Shown piece by piece: positions 1 to 7,990 of a stretch of 18,463 nt of DNA. Source of the stretch: GCA-003244245 sp052390495 (GTDB lineage Bacteria > Actinomycetota > Actinomycetes > Mycobacteriales > Pseudonocardiaceae); contig JBQTGW010000303.1 of assembly GCA_052390495.1 (NCBI GenBank), forward strand, positions 1-18,463. Reading direction: 5' to 3'. The notes below the pieces were generated by a model. It made no database searches, had not been told where the DNA came from, and saw nothing but the letters and a program-made list of their open reading frames with translations. Every line of letters begins with the position of its first letter. The first letter of the stretch is position 1. Made by a program: the position numbers and the translations under genes.

Positions 1-197
1 TGCTCGTCATTGCTCGGCTCTCCCTGCTTCGGGTCGGCCCGGGACCCGGACCGTGCAGGAAGCCTGATCTGACGGTGCAAAGCAAGTACCACTTTCGGGT
101 GACGTACACACGGCGCCGCGGCAAACGCCCGACCGCGCCAGCCGCCCGCTCGTGGGGCCGTCGCGCCAGACGGCAACGGGGGTCGTTGTCCCAGACA
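1..197. other. Left edge, no gene recognised
   Basis: I see no supportable gene, tRNA or repeat in this stretch. Open frames cross it on both strands, but their translations are rich in Arg, Ser and Pro, show no recognisable domain, and run through the hairpin that follows. It could be the tail of intergenic DNA or the end of a gene lying outside the window. Confidence 0.4.
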
Positions 198-259
198 CCC
201 CGAACTCGACAGCAGAGCGGTCACGTCGCTGGGATACCGCTCTACTGTCGAGCTCGGGG
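198..259. terminator. Long imperfect hairpin downstream of the small Cys protein gene
   Basis: Arms 198-221 and 236-259 pair over 24 positions with two mismatches, around a 14-nt loop. The inner core is CTCGACAGCAGAGCGGT against its near-perfect complement. The hairpin begins about 20 nt past the stop of the minus-strand small gene, where a terminator is expected. There is no clear U tract, which is common in actinomycetes. It would work in either direction. Confidence 0.6.
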
Positions 260-280
260 ATCTGCGGGTAGTGCGATGAT

Positions 281-493
281 TCAGACGATCGTGTCCAGCG
301 TCCCACTCTTGGCCCGGGCGACGATGTCAGCGAACTGCCCAGCGCTCATCCGCACCTGCGAGCCAAAATCATCGGTGAGCACAATCCGCTGCTCAGCCGC
401 CGCAGACTCGTCAACGTACAACTGCGGGCAGTTGCACTTGTTACGTTCGCCGCAGAACGTGGCGAGCGGCTGGGCCGTGGTGATGTCGAACAT
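281..493 (-). CDS. Small Cys-containing conserved-type protein (70 aa), function unknown
   Basis: This 70-residue acidic protein has three clustered cysteines at residues 14, 20 and 22 (CGERNKCNC), then a stretch rich in Asp and Glu and a C-terminal helix-like segment. It has no signal peptide or membrane segment. The ATG is preceded by GGAGG at a good distance (revcomp of 499-503), and a hairpin lies just past the stop, so the gene looks real. It diverges from the XRE regulator with about 100 bp between starts. Small proteins next to XRE-TPR regulators are common in actinomycetes and are often their targets or partners. That relation is inferred from position only. The Cys cluster could bind a metal such as zinc, but a fourth ligand is not evident. 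I do not recognise the family. Confidence 0.7.
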   Translation of the reverse strand: MFDITTAQPLATFCGERNKCNCPQLYVDESAAAEQRIVLTDDFGSQVRMSAGQFADIVARAKSGTLDTIV

Positions 494-518
494 GCGAACC
501 TCCGAATGTCGTGGCTAG

Positions 519-537
519 ACCAGCTGAAAGTACTGGT
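519..537. promoter_or_regulatory. Small inverted repeat in the divergent intergenic region
   Basis: ACCAG and CTGGT form arms separated by 9 nt, between the divergent small gene and the XRE regulator gene. The position suits an operator for the XRE protein. The arms are only 5 nt, so chance is quite possible. Confidence 0.25.
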
Positions 538-597
538 GCGAACACGCTCCGCGAGACGAGGGGTAGTGTGCCGTGACCAACTTCGAAAGGTGCGCCA

Positions 598-1893
598 ATG
601 ACTGAGCTGGCCGAACTGCTCGCCGTTCCGGCAGCGCGGGCTGCACTCGCCCAGCGTGACATCACTGCCGTGTACCGCATCCTGTGCGAAGCAGGGGTGA
701 CGCAGGCCCGGATCGCGGAGGCCACTGGGCAGCATCAGTCCGACGTGTCGGGAATCCTCGCCGGGCGCCGCGTGCAGTCCGTTGCGGTGCTGGAGCGGAT
801 AGCGGACGGGCTGGGGGTGCCCCGCGGCTGGATGGGCCTGGCCCACGCCCCCGGCCTCGTGCCGGATCCCGGCGATACGCAGATCGACAGTATGCAGGCC
901 GACAACGAGCGCGACGCAAACTTACTCCGGCACGGCGCCACCGTGCTGTTCGGCGCGCCCGTTTTCGGCCCCGCCGACCCGATCCGCATCAAGCCCGCCT
1001 CGACGTCGGTGCCACGCCGGATCGGCCCCGCCGACGTCGCGCGTGTGGCGGCTACCACCGAGCGGTTCAGGCAGCTCGCCGGTGATCTCGGCGGTATCCC
1101 GATGACCGACGCTCTCACCGCGCATGCCCTGGCCAGCGAGGCCCTGCTCGGTGCTGTCATGCGCGAGCCGGTCCGGAAGCGGTTGCTGGTCGCGGTGTCC
1201 GATGCGCACCGTGCCGCTGGGTGCGCCGCTTCGGGTGCTGGGCTGCGCGATCTCGCTCGTCGGCACCATACCCGAGGCATGGACTGCGCCGGGGCCGTCC
1301 ATGATCTCCTGCGGGCCGTGGTGAGCCTGGACATCCTGGGATGCATGGAGCTGGACGTCGAGCCGGATGATGCCCTCAAGTTCTTCCAACTCGGCGCGGC
1401 ATCCGCACCGAGCCTGTTGTCCCGCGCGGTGGTGGAGTACCACGGCGCTTTGGCGCTGGGATTACTTGGCCTGGCGGAGCAGGCGCTCGACGCTCTGCGC
1501 CGGGCCCACGACTCCTATGAGGCGGCGAGCAATGAGCCCCGGCCGTGGGCACATTTCGCGACTGGGTTGCCGCACGTCGAAGGTCGCACGTACCTGGCGC
1601 TCGGCCAATTCGACCGCGCTGTGGTGGTTCTGGCTTCCGCAGGGGACGCGGCGAGCCACACGGTGAGCTGTTCGATGAGTAACTTCGTCTGTCTCGCGAC
1701 CGCGCAGCTGCGGTGCGGTGAGGTGCGCTCTGGGCTGATCACGGCTGAGCGCGTAGTCAAACTCGCCAAGGGCCTGCGCTCGGTATCGGTGCGGGACGAC
1801 CTCGCGCCGCTGCAGCAGGCTGCTGCGGCGCGTCGTGACTCGGGGTGTCAGGACCTGGCCCGCGAGCTGGCCATCCTGCGCCGCGCAGCATAA
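598..1893 (+). CDS. XRE-family HTH transcriptional regulator with TPR-like C-terminus
   Basis: This 431-residue protein has an N-terminal helix-turn-helix of the Cro/C1 (XRE) type at about residues 22-80. The pattern GVTQARIAEATGQHQSDVSG is followed by ILAGRR and VLERIADGLGVP. The rest (about 140-430) is alanine- and leucine-rich helical sequence with repeated motifs such as YHGALALGLLGLAEQALDAL, resembling tetratricopeptide repeats. In actinomycetes this architecture is a common class of cytoplasmic regulator whose helical part senses a peptide or partner protein. The ligand is not predictable here. The ATG start follows AAAGGTG at a suitable distance. It diverges from the 70-aa Cys protein gene, a plausible target. 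Alternative: a Streptomyces-type regulator of a nearby developmental gene. Family call is firm, role is not. Confidence 0.85.
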   Translation: MTELAELLAVPAARAALAQRDITAVYRILCEAGVTQARIAEATGQHQSDVSGILAGRRVQSVAVLERIADGLGVPRGWMGLAHAPGLVPDPGDTQIDSMQADNERDANLLRHGATVLFGAPVFGPADPIRIKPASTSVPRRIGPADVARVAATTERFRQLAGDLGGIPMTDALTAHALASEALLGAVMREPVRKRLLVAVSDAHRAAGCAASGAGLRDLARRHHTRGMDCAGAVHDLLRAVVSLDILGCMELDVEPDDALKFFQLGAASAPSLLSRAVVEYHGALALGLLGLAEQALDALRRAHDSYEAASNEPRPWAHFATGLPHVEGRTYLALGQFDRAVVVLASAGDAASHTVSCSMSNFVCLATAQLRCGEVRSGLITAERVVKLAKGLRSVSVRDDLAPLQQAAAARRDSGCQDLARELAILRRAA

Positions 1894-1933
1894 CGAGAGG
1901 CAGCGGAGTACCGCCAAGACCCTCCCCAGTAGA

Positions 1934-2380
1934 TCACCGGGTGGGCGAGGAGAGAAGGGTGGTGCGGATCTCGTTGATGACTGCCTCGGGGCGCTCGGAC
2001 AGGTCGTGCCAGGTGAACCGCAACACCGTCCAGCCCAGGTTCACGATGGCGTTCTGTCGTTGCCGGTCGCGGATGAAGCGGTCGGGTGTCATATGCCAGG
2101 CCCACCCGTCCACCTCGATGGCGACCCGCTGGGCGGGGAATGCCACGTCGATGAGGTAGTTCCCCAGCGGGTAGTTCAGCTCCCAGCCAGTGATCCCCGC
2201 GTCCCGCAGTAGTCGGACCTGGAGCCGCTCAGCGTGTGAAGCGGCCCGGTCGGCCGCGACGGACAGCAGCTGGGACGCTGCCGCTGCGCCCCGCCGCCCC
2301 AGGTTGCGGCAGTGCGCCCCTGGTTCCCATTGATCGTCGTCCGTGAAGGAAAAATCACCAAGAATGAGGTTTTCCTTCAC
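1934..2380 (-). pseudogene. DUF559 / Vsr-like endonuclease-fold protein, probably N-terminally truncated
   Basis: Residues about 50-145 match the DUF559 family (very-short-patch-repair endonuclease-like fold). ERLQVRLLRDAGI leads into LNYPLGNYLIDVAFP, then VAIEVDGWAWH, and RFTWHDL near the end. The conserved acidic residues of the fold (D78, E89, D91) are present. Actinomycete members are usually near 280-300 residues with an N-terminal winged-helix part; this one is 148. The family-like segment seems to begin abruptly at about residue 25 (GRRGAAAASQLL). The first 18 residues are encoded within a large inverted repeat, and the GTG start lies in its arm. I therefore read this as a 3' remnant that may or may not still be translated. 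It sits tail-to-tail with the XRE regulator and 41 nt downstream of the GGDEF gene. Confidence 0.6.
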
Positions 2381-2393
2381 AAACGACGATCAA
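2330..2393. repeat. Large inverted repeat (24-nt arms, 15-nt loop)
   Basis: Arms 2330-2353 and 2370-2393 are complementary except for two adjacent positions (CC against AA). In minus-strand RNA these become G-U wobbles, so the hairpin is continuous only in that sense. Each arm has the blocks TTGATCGTCGT and GTGAAGGAAAA (or their complements). It lies just past the stop of the GGDEF gene, consistent with a terminator, yet it also covers the start and first codons of the DUF559 remnant. No U tract follows. Confidence 0.75.
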
Positions 2394-2421
2394 CCAACGG
2401 GCGATCGTGGTGGCGTTGGGG

Positions 2422-4209
2422 TTACGGCGCCACCAGCCGCGCTGGGATGTCCTGGCCGGTGGTGGGTGGGGCCAGCGCGGTGCCGCGGGCGGAGTCGGCG
2501 CCGATTGAGCGCCACCAGTCGGCCTGCTCGGGGCTGTCGATGCCGGCCGCGACGACGGCGGTGCCGGTGCGTCGGATCAGCGGCACCAGGGTGGCCAGCG
2601 CTTCGCGCACCATTGAGCCGGGCTGCTGGGTCATGCGCACCAGCGGGTCGCTGATGTCCACCGCGTTCACCGGCTGGTTTTCGAGTGTGGCCAAGTTCCC
2701 GACGGCCTGGCCGTACCGGGTGAGCACGGTCCAGATGCCCGCGTCCGCGAGGGTGCGCAGGTTCTCGCACGCATCGCCGCGATCTGCGACGACCGGTTCC
2801 ACCGGCATCCCGATCTGCAGGTCCTTCGGGGTGAGCCGGGCGGTGTTCAGTGCGGCGCGCAGCACGGCCATCAGGTCGGGGTCCTGGGCCAGGTGCGTGG
2901 TCAGATCGACGCGTACCGGCGGGGCCGCGGCGCCGAGCTGGTCACGCCAGCGGCGGAGCTGGTCACAGGCAGTTCGCAGCATCCACGGCCCGATCGTGCG
3001 GATCAGGCCGGTCTGCTCGGCGAGCGCGGCACAGTCCTCGGGGGCCAGCCCACCCTGGTGTGGATGCTCCCAATGCAGCACGGCCTGTACCGCGGTGACC
3101 TGGCCGACGTCGGGCGCTGCCGGGTCGAGCCGGATCAGCGGCTGATAGCACAGGGTGACCAGGCCGTTCTCCCAGGCCAATGGCATCTCGCTGGCCAACG
3201 TGTAACGGGCCTGCTCGGCGGCGTCCGCGGCCGGGTCGTCAAGCCCCCACTGGCCACGTCCGGTCCGCTTGGCCCGGTGCAGCGTGGCGTCCGCGGTGCG
3301 GACCAGCTCGGTGGCCGTGAGCCCACGCGCCGGGCGTCGCGCGATGCCGATCCCCGCCGTGACGGCCAGCCGGTACCCGGCCCCTTGGCCGCTGAGGTGG
3401 ATCGGTTCGGCCAGTTTGTCGGTGATGGTTACCGCGAGAGCGGCGGGCTCAGGGGTGGTGGCGCAGTCCTCGATCAGGATGGCGAACTCGTCGGCGCCGA
3501 ACCGGGCCACCATGGCGCGCTGTCCGACGACCAGCGCCTGAAGCCGCGCGGCTACCGTGCGCAGCACCGTGTTGCCTGCGTCGTGGCCGTGACCGTCGTT
3601 GATGACCGCGAACCCATCCAGGTCGATCTTGCACAGCGTGACCTCTGCCGAGCTTCGGCGGGCGCGCTCCAGGACGCTGCCCAGGTGGATCCAGAAGTAT
3701 TCCTGGTTGGGCAGCCCGGTGCGCACATCATGCAGCGTCTGGTGGCGCAGGTTCTGCTCCAGCAGGTGCACCTCGGTGTAGTCCTCGACCATGGTGATGT
3801 CGTGCGTCGGTGTCCCGTCCGCGTCGCGCAGCACCGAGACGGCCAGCGACACCCAGGTGGCTTCCCCGTCGGCGTTGCGGAGCTTGACTTGGGTCCGGAA
3901 CCGGGACGGCTTGCCCTTCAGCAGTTCCTGGTAGGCGGCGGACAGTATCGCCGCGTCGTCCGGGTGCACGAGTTCGCGGAAGCGGCGACCGGCGAGCTCG
4001 GCGGGCAGATAGTGCAGGATTTCGGTCAGTGCGCTGTTGGACTGGGTGATGGGTCCGTCCAGGTGACTGATCACCATGCCTAGCGGCGCGGAGTCGAACA
4101 CTTCCCGAAAGCGGGCTTCGCTCGCCGCTATCGTCCTGGCTGACTCGTCGGGCTGTTCGTCGGGTTGATCGAGGATCCGGCGCAGCGCGCCGGTGTATCC
4201 GTCAGTCAC
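2422..4209 (-). CDS. PAS-GGDEF-EAL signalling protein with altered GGDEF and degenerate EAL
   Basis: The 595-residue protein has a PAS domain at about 30-150, a GGDEF domain at 155-320 and an EAL-type domain at 335-590. It has no membrane segment or signal peptide, so it is probably a cytoplasmic c-di-GMP-related protein. The cyclase signature reads RFGADEF (residues 236-242), with Ala for the second Gly, and there is no RxxD inhibitory site upstream. The EAL domain keeps its overall pattern, but the key motifs are gone: EAL is QAV (375-377), the DDFGTGYS region is TRYGQAVG, and EGVET is AGIDS. Phosphodiesterase activity is therefore unlikely; cyclase activity is uncertain. I chose the GTG at 4209 over the longer frame to 4851, because that frame overlaps purD and a GGGGTGAGA motif precedes this GTG. 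It diverges from purD. Confidence 0.85.
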   Translation of the reverse strand: MTDGYTGALRRILDQPDEQPDESARTIAASEARFREVFDSAPLGMVISHLDGPITQSNSALTEILHYLPAELAGRRFRELVHPDDAAILSAAYQELLKGKPSRFRTQVKLRNADGEATWVSLAVSVLRDADGTPTHDITMVEDYTEVHLLEQNLRHQTLHDVRTGLPNQEYFWIHLGSVLERARRSSAEVTLCKIDLDGFAVINDGHGHDAGNTVLRTVAARLQALVVGQRAMVARFGADEFAILIEDCATTPEPAALAVTITDKLAEPIHLSGQGAGYRLAVTAGIGIARRPARGLTATELVRTADATLHRAKRTGRGQWGLDDPAADAAEQARYTLASEMPLAWENGLVTLCYQPLIRLDPAAPDVGQVTAVQAVLHWEHPHQGGLAPEDCAALAEQTGLIRTIGPWMLRTACDQLRRWRDQLGAAAPPVRVDLTTHLAQDPDLMAVLRAALNTARLTPKDLQIGMPVEPVVADRGDACENLRTLADAGIWTVLTRYGQAVGNLATLENQPVNAVDISDPLVRMTQQPGSMVREALATLVPLIRRTGTAVVAAGIDSPEQADWWRSIGADSARGTALAPPTTGQDIPARLVAP

Positions 4210-4269
4210 TCTCACCCCACGGTGCAGATCTTCCCCGATGTGCGACCTACGGACACCGTCCGCCCGTAG

Positions 4270-4307
4270 TTGGGTAAACCTTACCTGGTTGGGTAAACCT
4301 AACCTGA
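4270..4307. repeat. Tandem 19-bp direct repeat resembling DtxR/IdeR boxes
   Basis: Two adjacent 19-bp units, TTGGGTAAACCTTACCTGG and TTGGGTAAACCTAACCTGA, differ at two positions and sit between the divergent PAS-GGDEF-EAL gene and purD. Against the known iron-box consensus TTAGGTTAGGCTAACCTAA I count 12 and 14 matches of 19. The first unit holds the short palindrome GGTAA-ACC-TTACC. They could be a regulator-binding site; the identity of the regulator is inference. Confidence 0.5.
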
Positions 4308-4384
4308 TTCGGGGGCAGCCGGGGCTTCGTCCGATGTAGCCGGGGGCTTCGGTCCGAGGCGGGTGCGAAGTACTGTGCGCCTTC

Positions 4385-5677
4385 GTGCGTGTCCTCGTCA
4401 TCGGATCCGGCGCCCGCGAACACGCGGTGGTGCTGGCTCTGACCCACGACCCGGTGGTCACCGCGCTGGCCTGCGCGCCGGGCAATGCAGGCATCGCCAT
4501 GCTGGCCGAGCAGCTCGGCGTGGATGTCACCGATCCGGCGTCGGTCGCGGGCCTGGCCATGGCCTGGTCGGCGGACCTGGTGGTGATCGGCCCGGAGCTG
4601 CCGCTGGTAGCCGGGGCGGCCGACGCGGTGCGCGCGGCGGGCATCGCGTGCTTCGGCCCTTCGGCGAAGGCGGCGAGGATCGAGGGGTCCAAGGCGTTCG
4701 CCAAGGACGTCATGGCCGCTGCAGGCGTAGCCACCGCGCGCAGCGAACTCGTAGACAACCCCGCCCGGCTGGACGCTGCACTGAACCACTTCGGCTCGCC
4801 GTGGGTGGTCAAGGACGACCGGCTGGCCGCGGGCAAGGGGGTGGTGGTCACCGAGGACCGCGACGTCGCAAGAGCGCATGCGCTCGCCCTGCTCGACGAC
4901 GGCCACCCGGTGCTCCTCGAGTCCTATCTGGACGGTCCGGAGGCCTCGCTGTTCTGCCTGGTCGACGGCAGCGGCAGCGATGGCACAGACGATCCGGCTG
5001 CGGTGGTGCCGCTGCTCCCCGCCCAGGACTTCAAGCGAGTGGGTGAAGGCGACGTCGGCCCGAACACCGGTGGGATGGGCGCATACGCTCCGTTGCCCTG
5101 GGCTCCGGAGTCGCTGGCCGCTGACGTCGTCGAGCTGATTGTGGCGCCCGTGATCGCCGAGATGGCCAAGCGCGAAACCCCATTCTCCGGGTTGCTCTAC
5201 GTGGGTCTGGCGCTCACTGCCGAGGGCCCGCAAGTGATCGAGTTCAACTGCCGCTTCGGTGACCCGGAGACCCAGGCCGTTCTGGCGCTGTTGCGTACCC
5301 CGCTGGCCGGGCTGCTTTACGCCACCGCCACCGGCGCGCTGGCCCAGCAGCCGCCGCTGGAGTGGGACCCGGGGGCAGCGGTGGCCGTCGTGGTGGCCGC
5401 CGAGGGGTATCCCGGTACCACCCGCACCGGAGACGTCATCACCGGTGCGGACGGTGCGGGCGTCCTGCACGCGGGCACCCGCCGCCGAGACGACGGCGCG
5501 GTCGTCTCGGCGGGCGGGCGGGTGCTCTCGGTCGTCGGGACCGGGGCTGACCTCGTCGTCGCGCGGGCGCAGGCGTATCAGCGGATCGGTCAGGTGCACC
5601 TGACGGGAGCCCACTATCGAGGAGACATCGGACTGCAGGCGATTCGCGGTGAGGTGGTGCTTCCCGACAGTTGGTAA
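4385..5677 (+). CDS. purD: Phosphoribosylamine--glycine ligase (GAR synthetase)
   Basis: PurD joins 5-phosphoribosylamine and glycine using ATP to make glycinamide ribonucleotide, the second step of purine synthesis. The 430-residue length is normal. The N-terminal domain opens with VLVIGSGAREHAVVLAL, and the ATP-grasp region contains VKDDRLAAGKGVVV and LLESYLDGPEASLF. The family signatures GPNTGGMGAYAP (about 229-240) and NCRFGDPETQ (about 286-295) are intact. The start is a GTG with only a weak ribosome site; this is the only sensible start because the family's N-terminal beta strand begins at once. It heads a plus-strand run that reaches purB, and shares a 176-bp divergent region with the c-di-GMP-type gene. 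Confidence 0.97.
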   Translation: MRVLVIGSGAREHAVVLALTHDPVVTALACAPGNAGIAMLAEQLGVDVTDPASVAGLAMAWSADLVVIGPELPLVAGAADAVRAAGIACFGPSAKAARIEGSKAFAKDVMAAAGVATARSELVDNPARLDAALNHFGSPWVVKDDRLAAGKGVVVTEDRDVARAHALALLDDGHPVLLESYLDGPEASLFCLVDGSGSDGTDDPAAVVPLLPAQDFKRVGEGDVGPNTGGMGAYAPLPWAPESLAADVVELIVAPVIAEMAKRETPFSGLLYVGLALTAEGPQVIEFNCRFGDPETQAVLALLRTPLAGLLYATATGALAQQPPLEWDPGAAVAVVVAAEGYPGTTRTGDVITGADGAGVLHAGTRRRDDGAVVSAGGRVLSVVGTGADLVVARAQAYQRIGQVHLTGAHYRGDIGLQAIRGEVVLPDSW

Positions 5678-5737
5678 CGCGGTAGCCTCCGCGAGCGATC
5701 AGGGGGTGGAAGACGGCGCTGGAGGCGGAGTAAGGCA

Positions 5738-6301
5738 ATGATCAGGTGGGACCGTCAGGGCGAGGATCTGTTGCTTTCGGTGTCACCAGAAGGTGTCCGA
5801 TTCTTGCGCGAACAGTGGACATGGTTGCGGGAACTGGTGCGCTGGCAGCTCGGCAACTGCACCCCCGACCCATTGGCCGAGCTGACGGGCTTGCCCGTGC
5901 CCACCGGCCCGATCGATGGGCGCTTGGCCTACGTCGTGGACTACTGGTGCGGTACCGAGGAGACCGGCCCCGTCCGCCCGGTGTGGGAGGGCTGGGTGCT
6001 ATACGATCTCCAGCAAGCCTTGACCAGGGCGCTCGGCACGCTGCCCCGTCGTGGCGGGGTGGTGGTACTGCCTGCTCAGGGGCAGCCGACCGCGGAGTGG
6101 GGCTGGATGCTGGAGACGTTGCACGTGGTGCTGGACGTCTCCGGCCGGGTGAACATCCCCGTTCGCCCGGGACGCGTGCTGCCGCCGCGGCCCTGCGCCG
6201 AGGACGCCGAGAACTACCGCGCCAGCCTGCGCTGGCTGGAGATGGTGCTCGACACGCTGGCTCAGACCGAGCGCACCGCGCCGGCCTCGGCGACCGACTG
6301 A
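5738..6301 (+). CDS. Conserved-type hypothetical protein (187 aa) between purD and the SGNH hydrolase
   Basis: I do not recognise this 187-residue protein. It is soluble and rich in Trp and Leu (WDRQ, WTWLRELVRWQL, WEGWVLYDLQQALTRAL, WGWMLETLHVVLDV), with no signal peptide, membrane segment or obvious catalytic motif. The ATG has good ribosome-binding signals (GGAGG at 5721-5725 and GGAG at 5727-5730). Coding character is strong (third-position GC). It lies 60 bp after purD and 91 bp before the SGNH hydrolase, in the same direction, so it may be co-transcribed with them. Its N-terminal pattern vaguely recalls actinobacterial DUF2017-type proteins, but I would not assign it. Confidence 0.8.
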   Translation: MIRWDRQGEDLLLSVSPEGVRFLREQWTWLRELVRWQLGNCTPDPLAELTGLPVPTGPIDGRLAYVVDYWCGTEETGPVRPVWEGWVLYDLQQALTRALGTLPRRGGVVVLPAQGQPTAEWGWMLETLHVVLDVSGRVNIPVRPGRVLPPRPCAEDAENYRASLRWLEMVLDTLAQTERTAPASATD

Positions 6302-6392
6302 CTCGTCGGGGCGTACCTTTCGTCGGGGCGTTGCTTTCGTCGCGTACCGCCCATCCGTATCGGCGTGCATACTTTCGGTGAGGGAGGTGGCC

Positions 6393-7943
6393 ATGGGGGA
6401 TGTGCCAGACGATGTCGACCTCAGGGAGACGGCCAGGGAGCCGGTGTGGGACCCGGCACTGGGTATCGCTGTATCGCGGGACTGGCAGGGTATCCCGCGA
6501 CATCGGCTGGTCAGCGTCGGTGACTCGCTGACCCAGGGGGTCGCCAGCGGCGCGGTGTTCCAGACCGACCTGTCCTACCCGGCGATCATCGCCCACGAGC
6601 TTGGCTGGGATGGCCTGCGTTACCCGCGCTACTCCGGCTACGGCGGCCTGCCGCTGAACATCGAGCTGCTGCTGCGCGAGCTCGAGCGCTCCTTCGGTGC
6701 CAATCTGGACTGGTGGGAGCTGCCGATGGCGCTGTTTCGGGCCAGGCAGTTCATGGACCAGGTGGAGGACTACTGGGAGCGCGGTCCTGGTGCCCAGCCC
6801 CCCGCCCTGACCGCCACGAATCACGTCCTCGGGATGTACGGCTGGCGGCTGCGTGACGTCCTGATCCACACTGCCGAGCGCTACGCCGCGGAGATCGGGC
6901 AGCCCTCCGACGACCTAGTGCAGCAGATCGTGCAGAACCACAGCGCCCGCGCCGCCCTGCGGGTACTGCCCCGGACCACCGAGGAGGACCGCCGCAGCAC
7001 CGCGCTCGACGCCGCTGAAGCCCTGGGTGCTGAGGTGGGCGAGGACCCCGATCACGGCATCGAGACGCTCGTGGTGTTCCTCGGCGCGAACAATGCGTTG
7101 GGCGCGGTCACCCAGCTGCGCGTCGTCTGGAGCGGGCCAGGATTCGACGATCCGGCCCGCAATGGCGGTTTCACCGTGTGGCGACCCAGCCACTTCATCG
7201 CCGATCTTGACCTCGTCGCGGCGAAGGTGCACCAGATCCGCGCGCGGCACGTCATCTGGTGCACGGTCCCGCACGTCACCATCGCGCCGATCGCCCACGG
7301 GGTAGGGGGAAAGGTGAGTTCCGGATCGCGGTACTTTTCCTACTACACCCGACCGTGGATCTCCGATCGCGCTTTCCGGCCCGGCCGCGATGCCGCGATC
7401 ACCGGTGCGCAGGCGCACGCGGTCGACAGCGCCATCGACCAGTACAACGACGCCATCACCGCCACCGTCGCCGCCGCTCGCCGGGACGGCCGGGACTGGT
7501 ACCTGCTGGACATCGCGGGGGTGCTGGACCGGCTCGCCTCCCGCCGTTACCTGGACGACCCGCAGGCCCGCCCGGACTGGTGGCAGCCCTACCCGCTGCC
7601 ACCCGAGCTCGTGGCACTGCGCCCGGTCCCAGACTCGCGATTCCTCACCGCCGATGGCGCCGGGCGGCTTACCGGTGGGCTGTTCTCGCTGGACGGGGTG
7701 CACCCCACCACGGTGGGCTACGGCATCGTCGCCCAGGAGATCATCGACATCATGGTGCGCGCAGGGGTGCAGTTCACCCAGCCCGACGGCCGCACCCCCC
7801 GCACCCCCCCGATCCGCGTAGACGTCCCCCGCCTAATCCGCCGAGACACCCTCCTGACCCGCCCCCCGGCCAACGTGACCTCCACCCTGTCGGTCCTCGG
7901 CTGGGCCGACGAAGCCCTAAACCTAATCCGCCGCGTCTTTTAA
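6393..7943 (+). CDS. SGNH/GDSL-family hydrolase (lipase/esterase-like)
   Basis: This is a member of the SGNH hydrolase fold (516 residues from the chosen start). Block I is VSVGDSLTQG with nucleophile Ser45. The oxyanion glycine is probably in SGYGGLPL. Block III is FLGANNALG (about 229-237). The Asp-His pair lies in DGVHPTTVGYG (about 433-443). It is longer than simple GDSL esterases (about 200-350 aa) because of insertions between blocks I and III. It has no signal peptide or membrane segment, so it is likely cytoplasmic, and the substrate is unknown. I prefer the ATG at 6393 because AGGGAGG lies 5 nt before it; a GTG at 6378 would add five residues and overlap that site. The last 40 residues have an unusually C-rich codon run. 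Confidence 0.88.
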   Translation: MGDVPDDVDLRETAREPVWDPALGIAVSRDWQGIPRHRLVSVGDSLTQGVASGAVFQTDLSYPAIIAHELGWDGLRYPRYSGYGGLPLNIELLLRELERSFGANLDWWELPMALFRARQFMDQVEDYWERGPGAQPPALTATNHVLGMYGWRLRDVLIHTAERYAAEIGQPSDDLVQQIVQNHSARAALRVLPRTTEEDRRSTALDAAEALGAEVGEDPDHGIETLVVFLGANNALGAVTQLRVVWSGPGFDDPARNGGFTVWRPSHFIADLDLVAAKVHQIRARHVIWCTVPHVTIAPIAHGVGGKVSSGSRYFSYYTRPWISDRAFRPGRDAAITGAQAHAVDSAIDQYNDAITATVAAARRDGRDWYLLDIAGVLDRLASRRYLDDPQARPDWWQPYPLPPELVALRPVPDSRFLTADGAGRLTGGLFSLDGVHPTTVGYGIVAQEIIDIMVRAGVQFTQPDGRTPRTPPIRVDVPRLIRRDTLLTRPPANVTSTLSVLGWADEALNLIRRVF

Positions 7944-7990
7944 CCCCGCGTGTCCGGCGCTGGTGCTCGGTGTGTCAGGCGCTACGGTGC

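Noticed and set aside
75..518. Long plus-strand frame (147 codons) at the left edge
   Set aside because: It runs through the terminator hairpin and over the well-supported minus-strand small gene, and its translation is Arg/Ser-rich without any domain.
4210..4851. Extended N-terminus of the PAS-GGDEF-EAL frame
   Set aside because: The extension overlaps the start of purD antisense and has low-complexity sequence; the GTG at 4209 has a ribosome-like site and directly precedes the PAS region.
6378..6392. GTG start five codons upstream for the SGNH hydrolase
   Set aside because: The GTG overlaps the AGGGAGG site that clearly serves the ATG at 6393.
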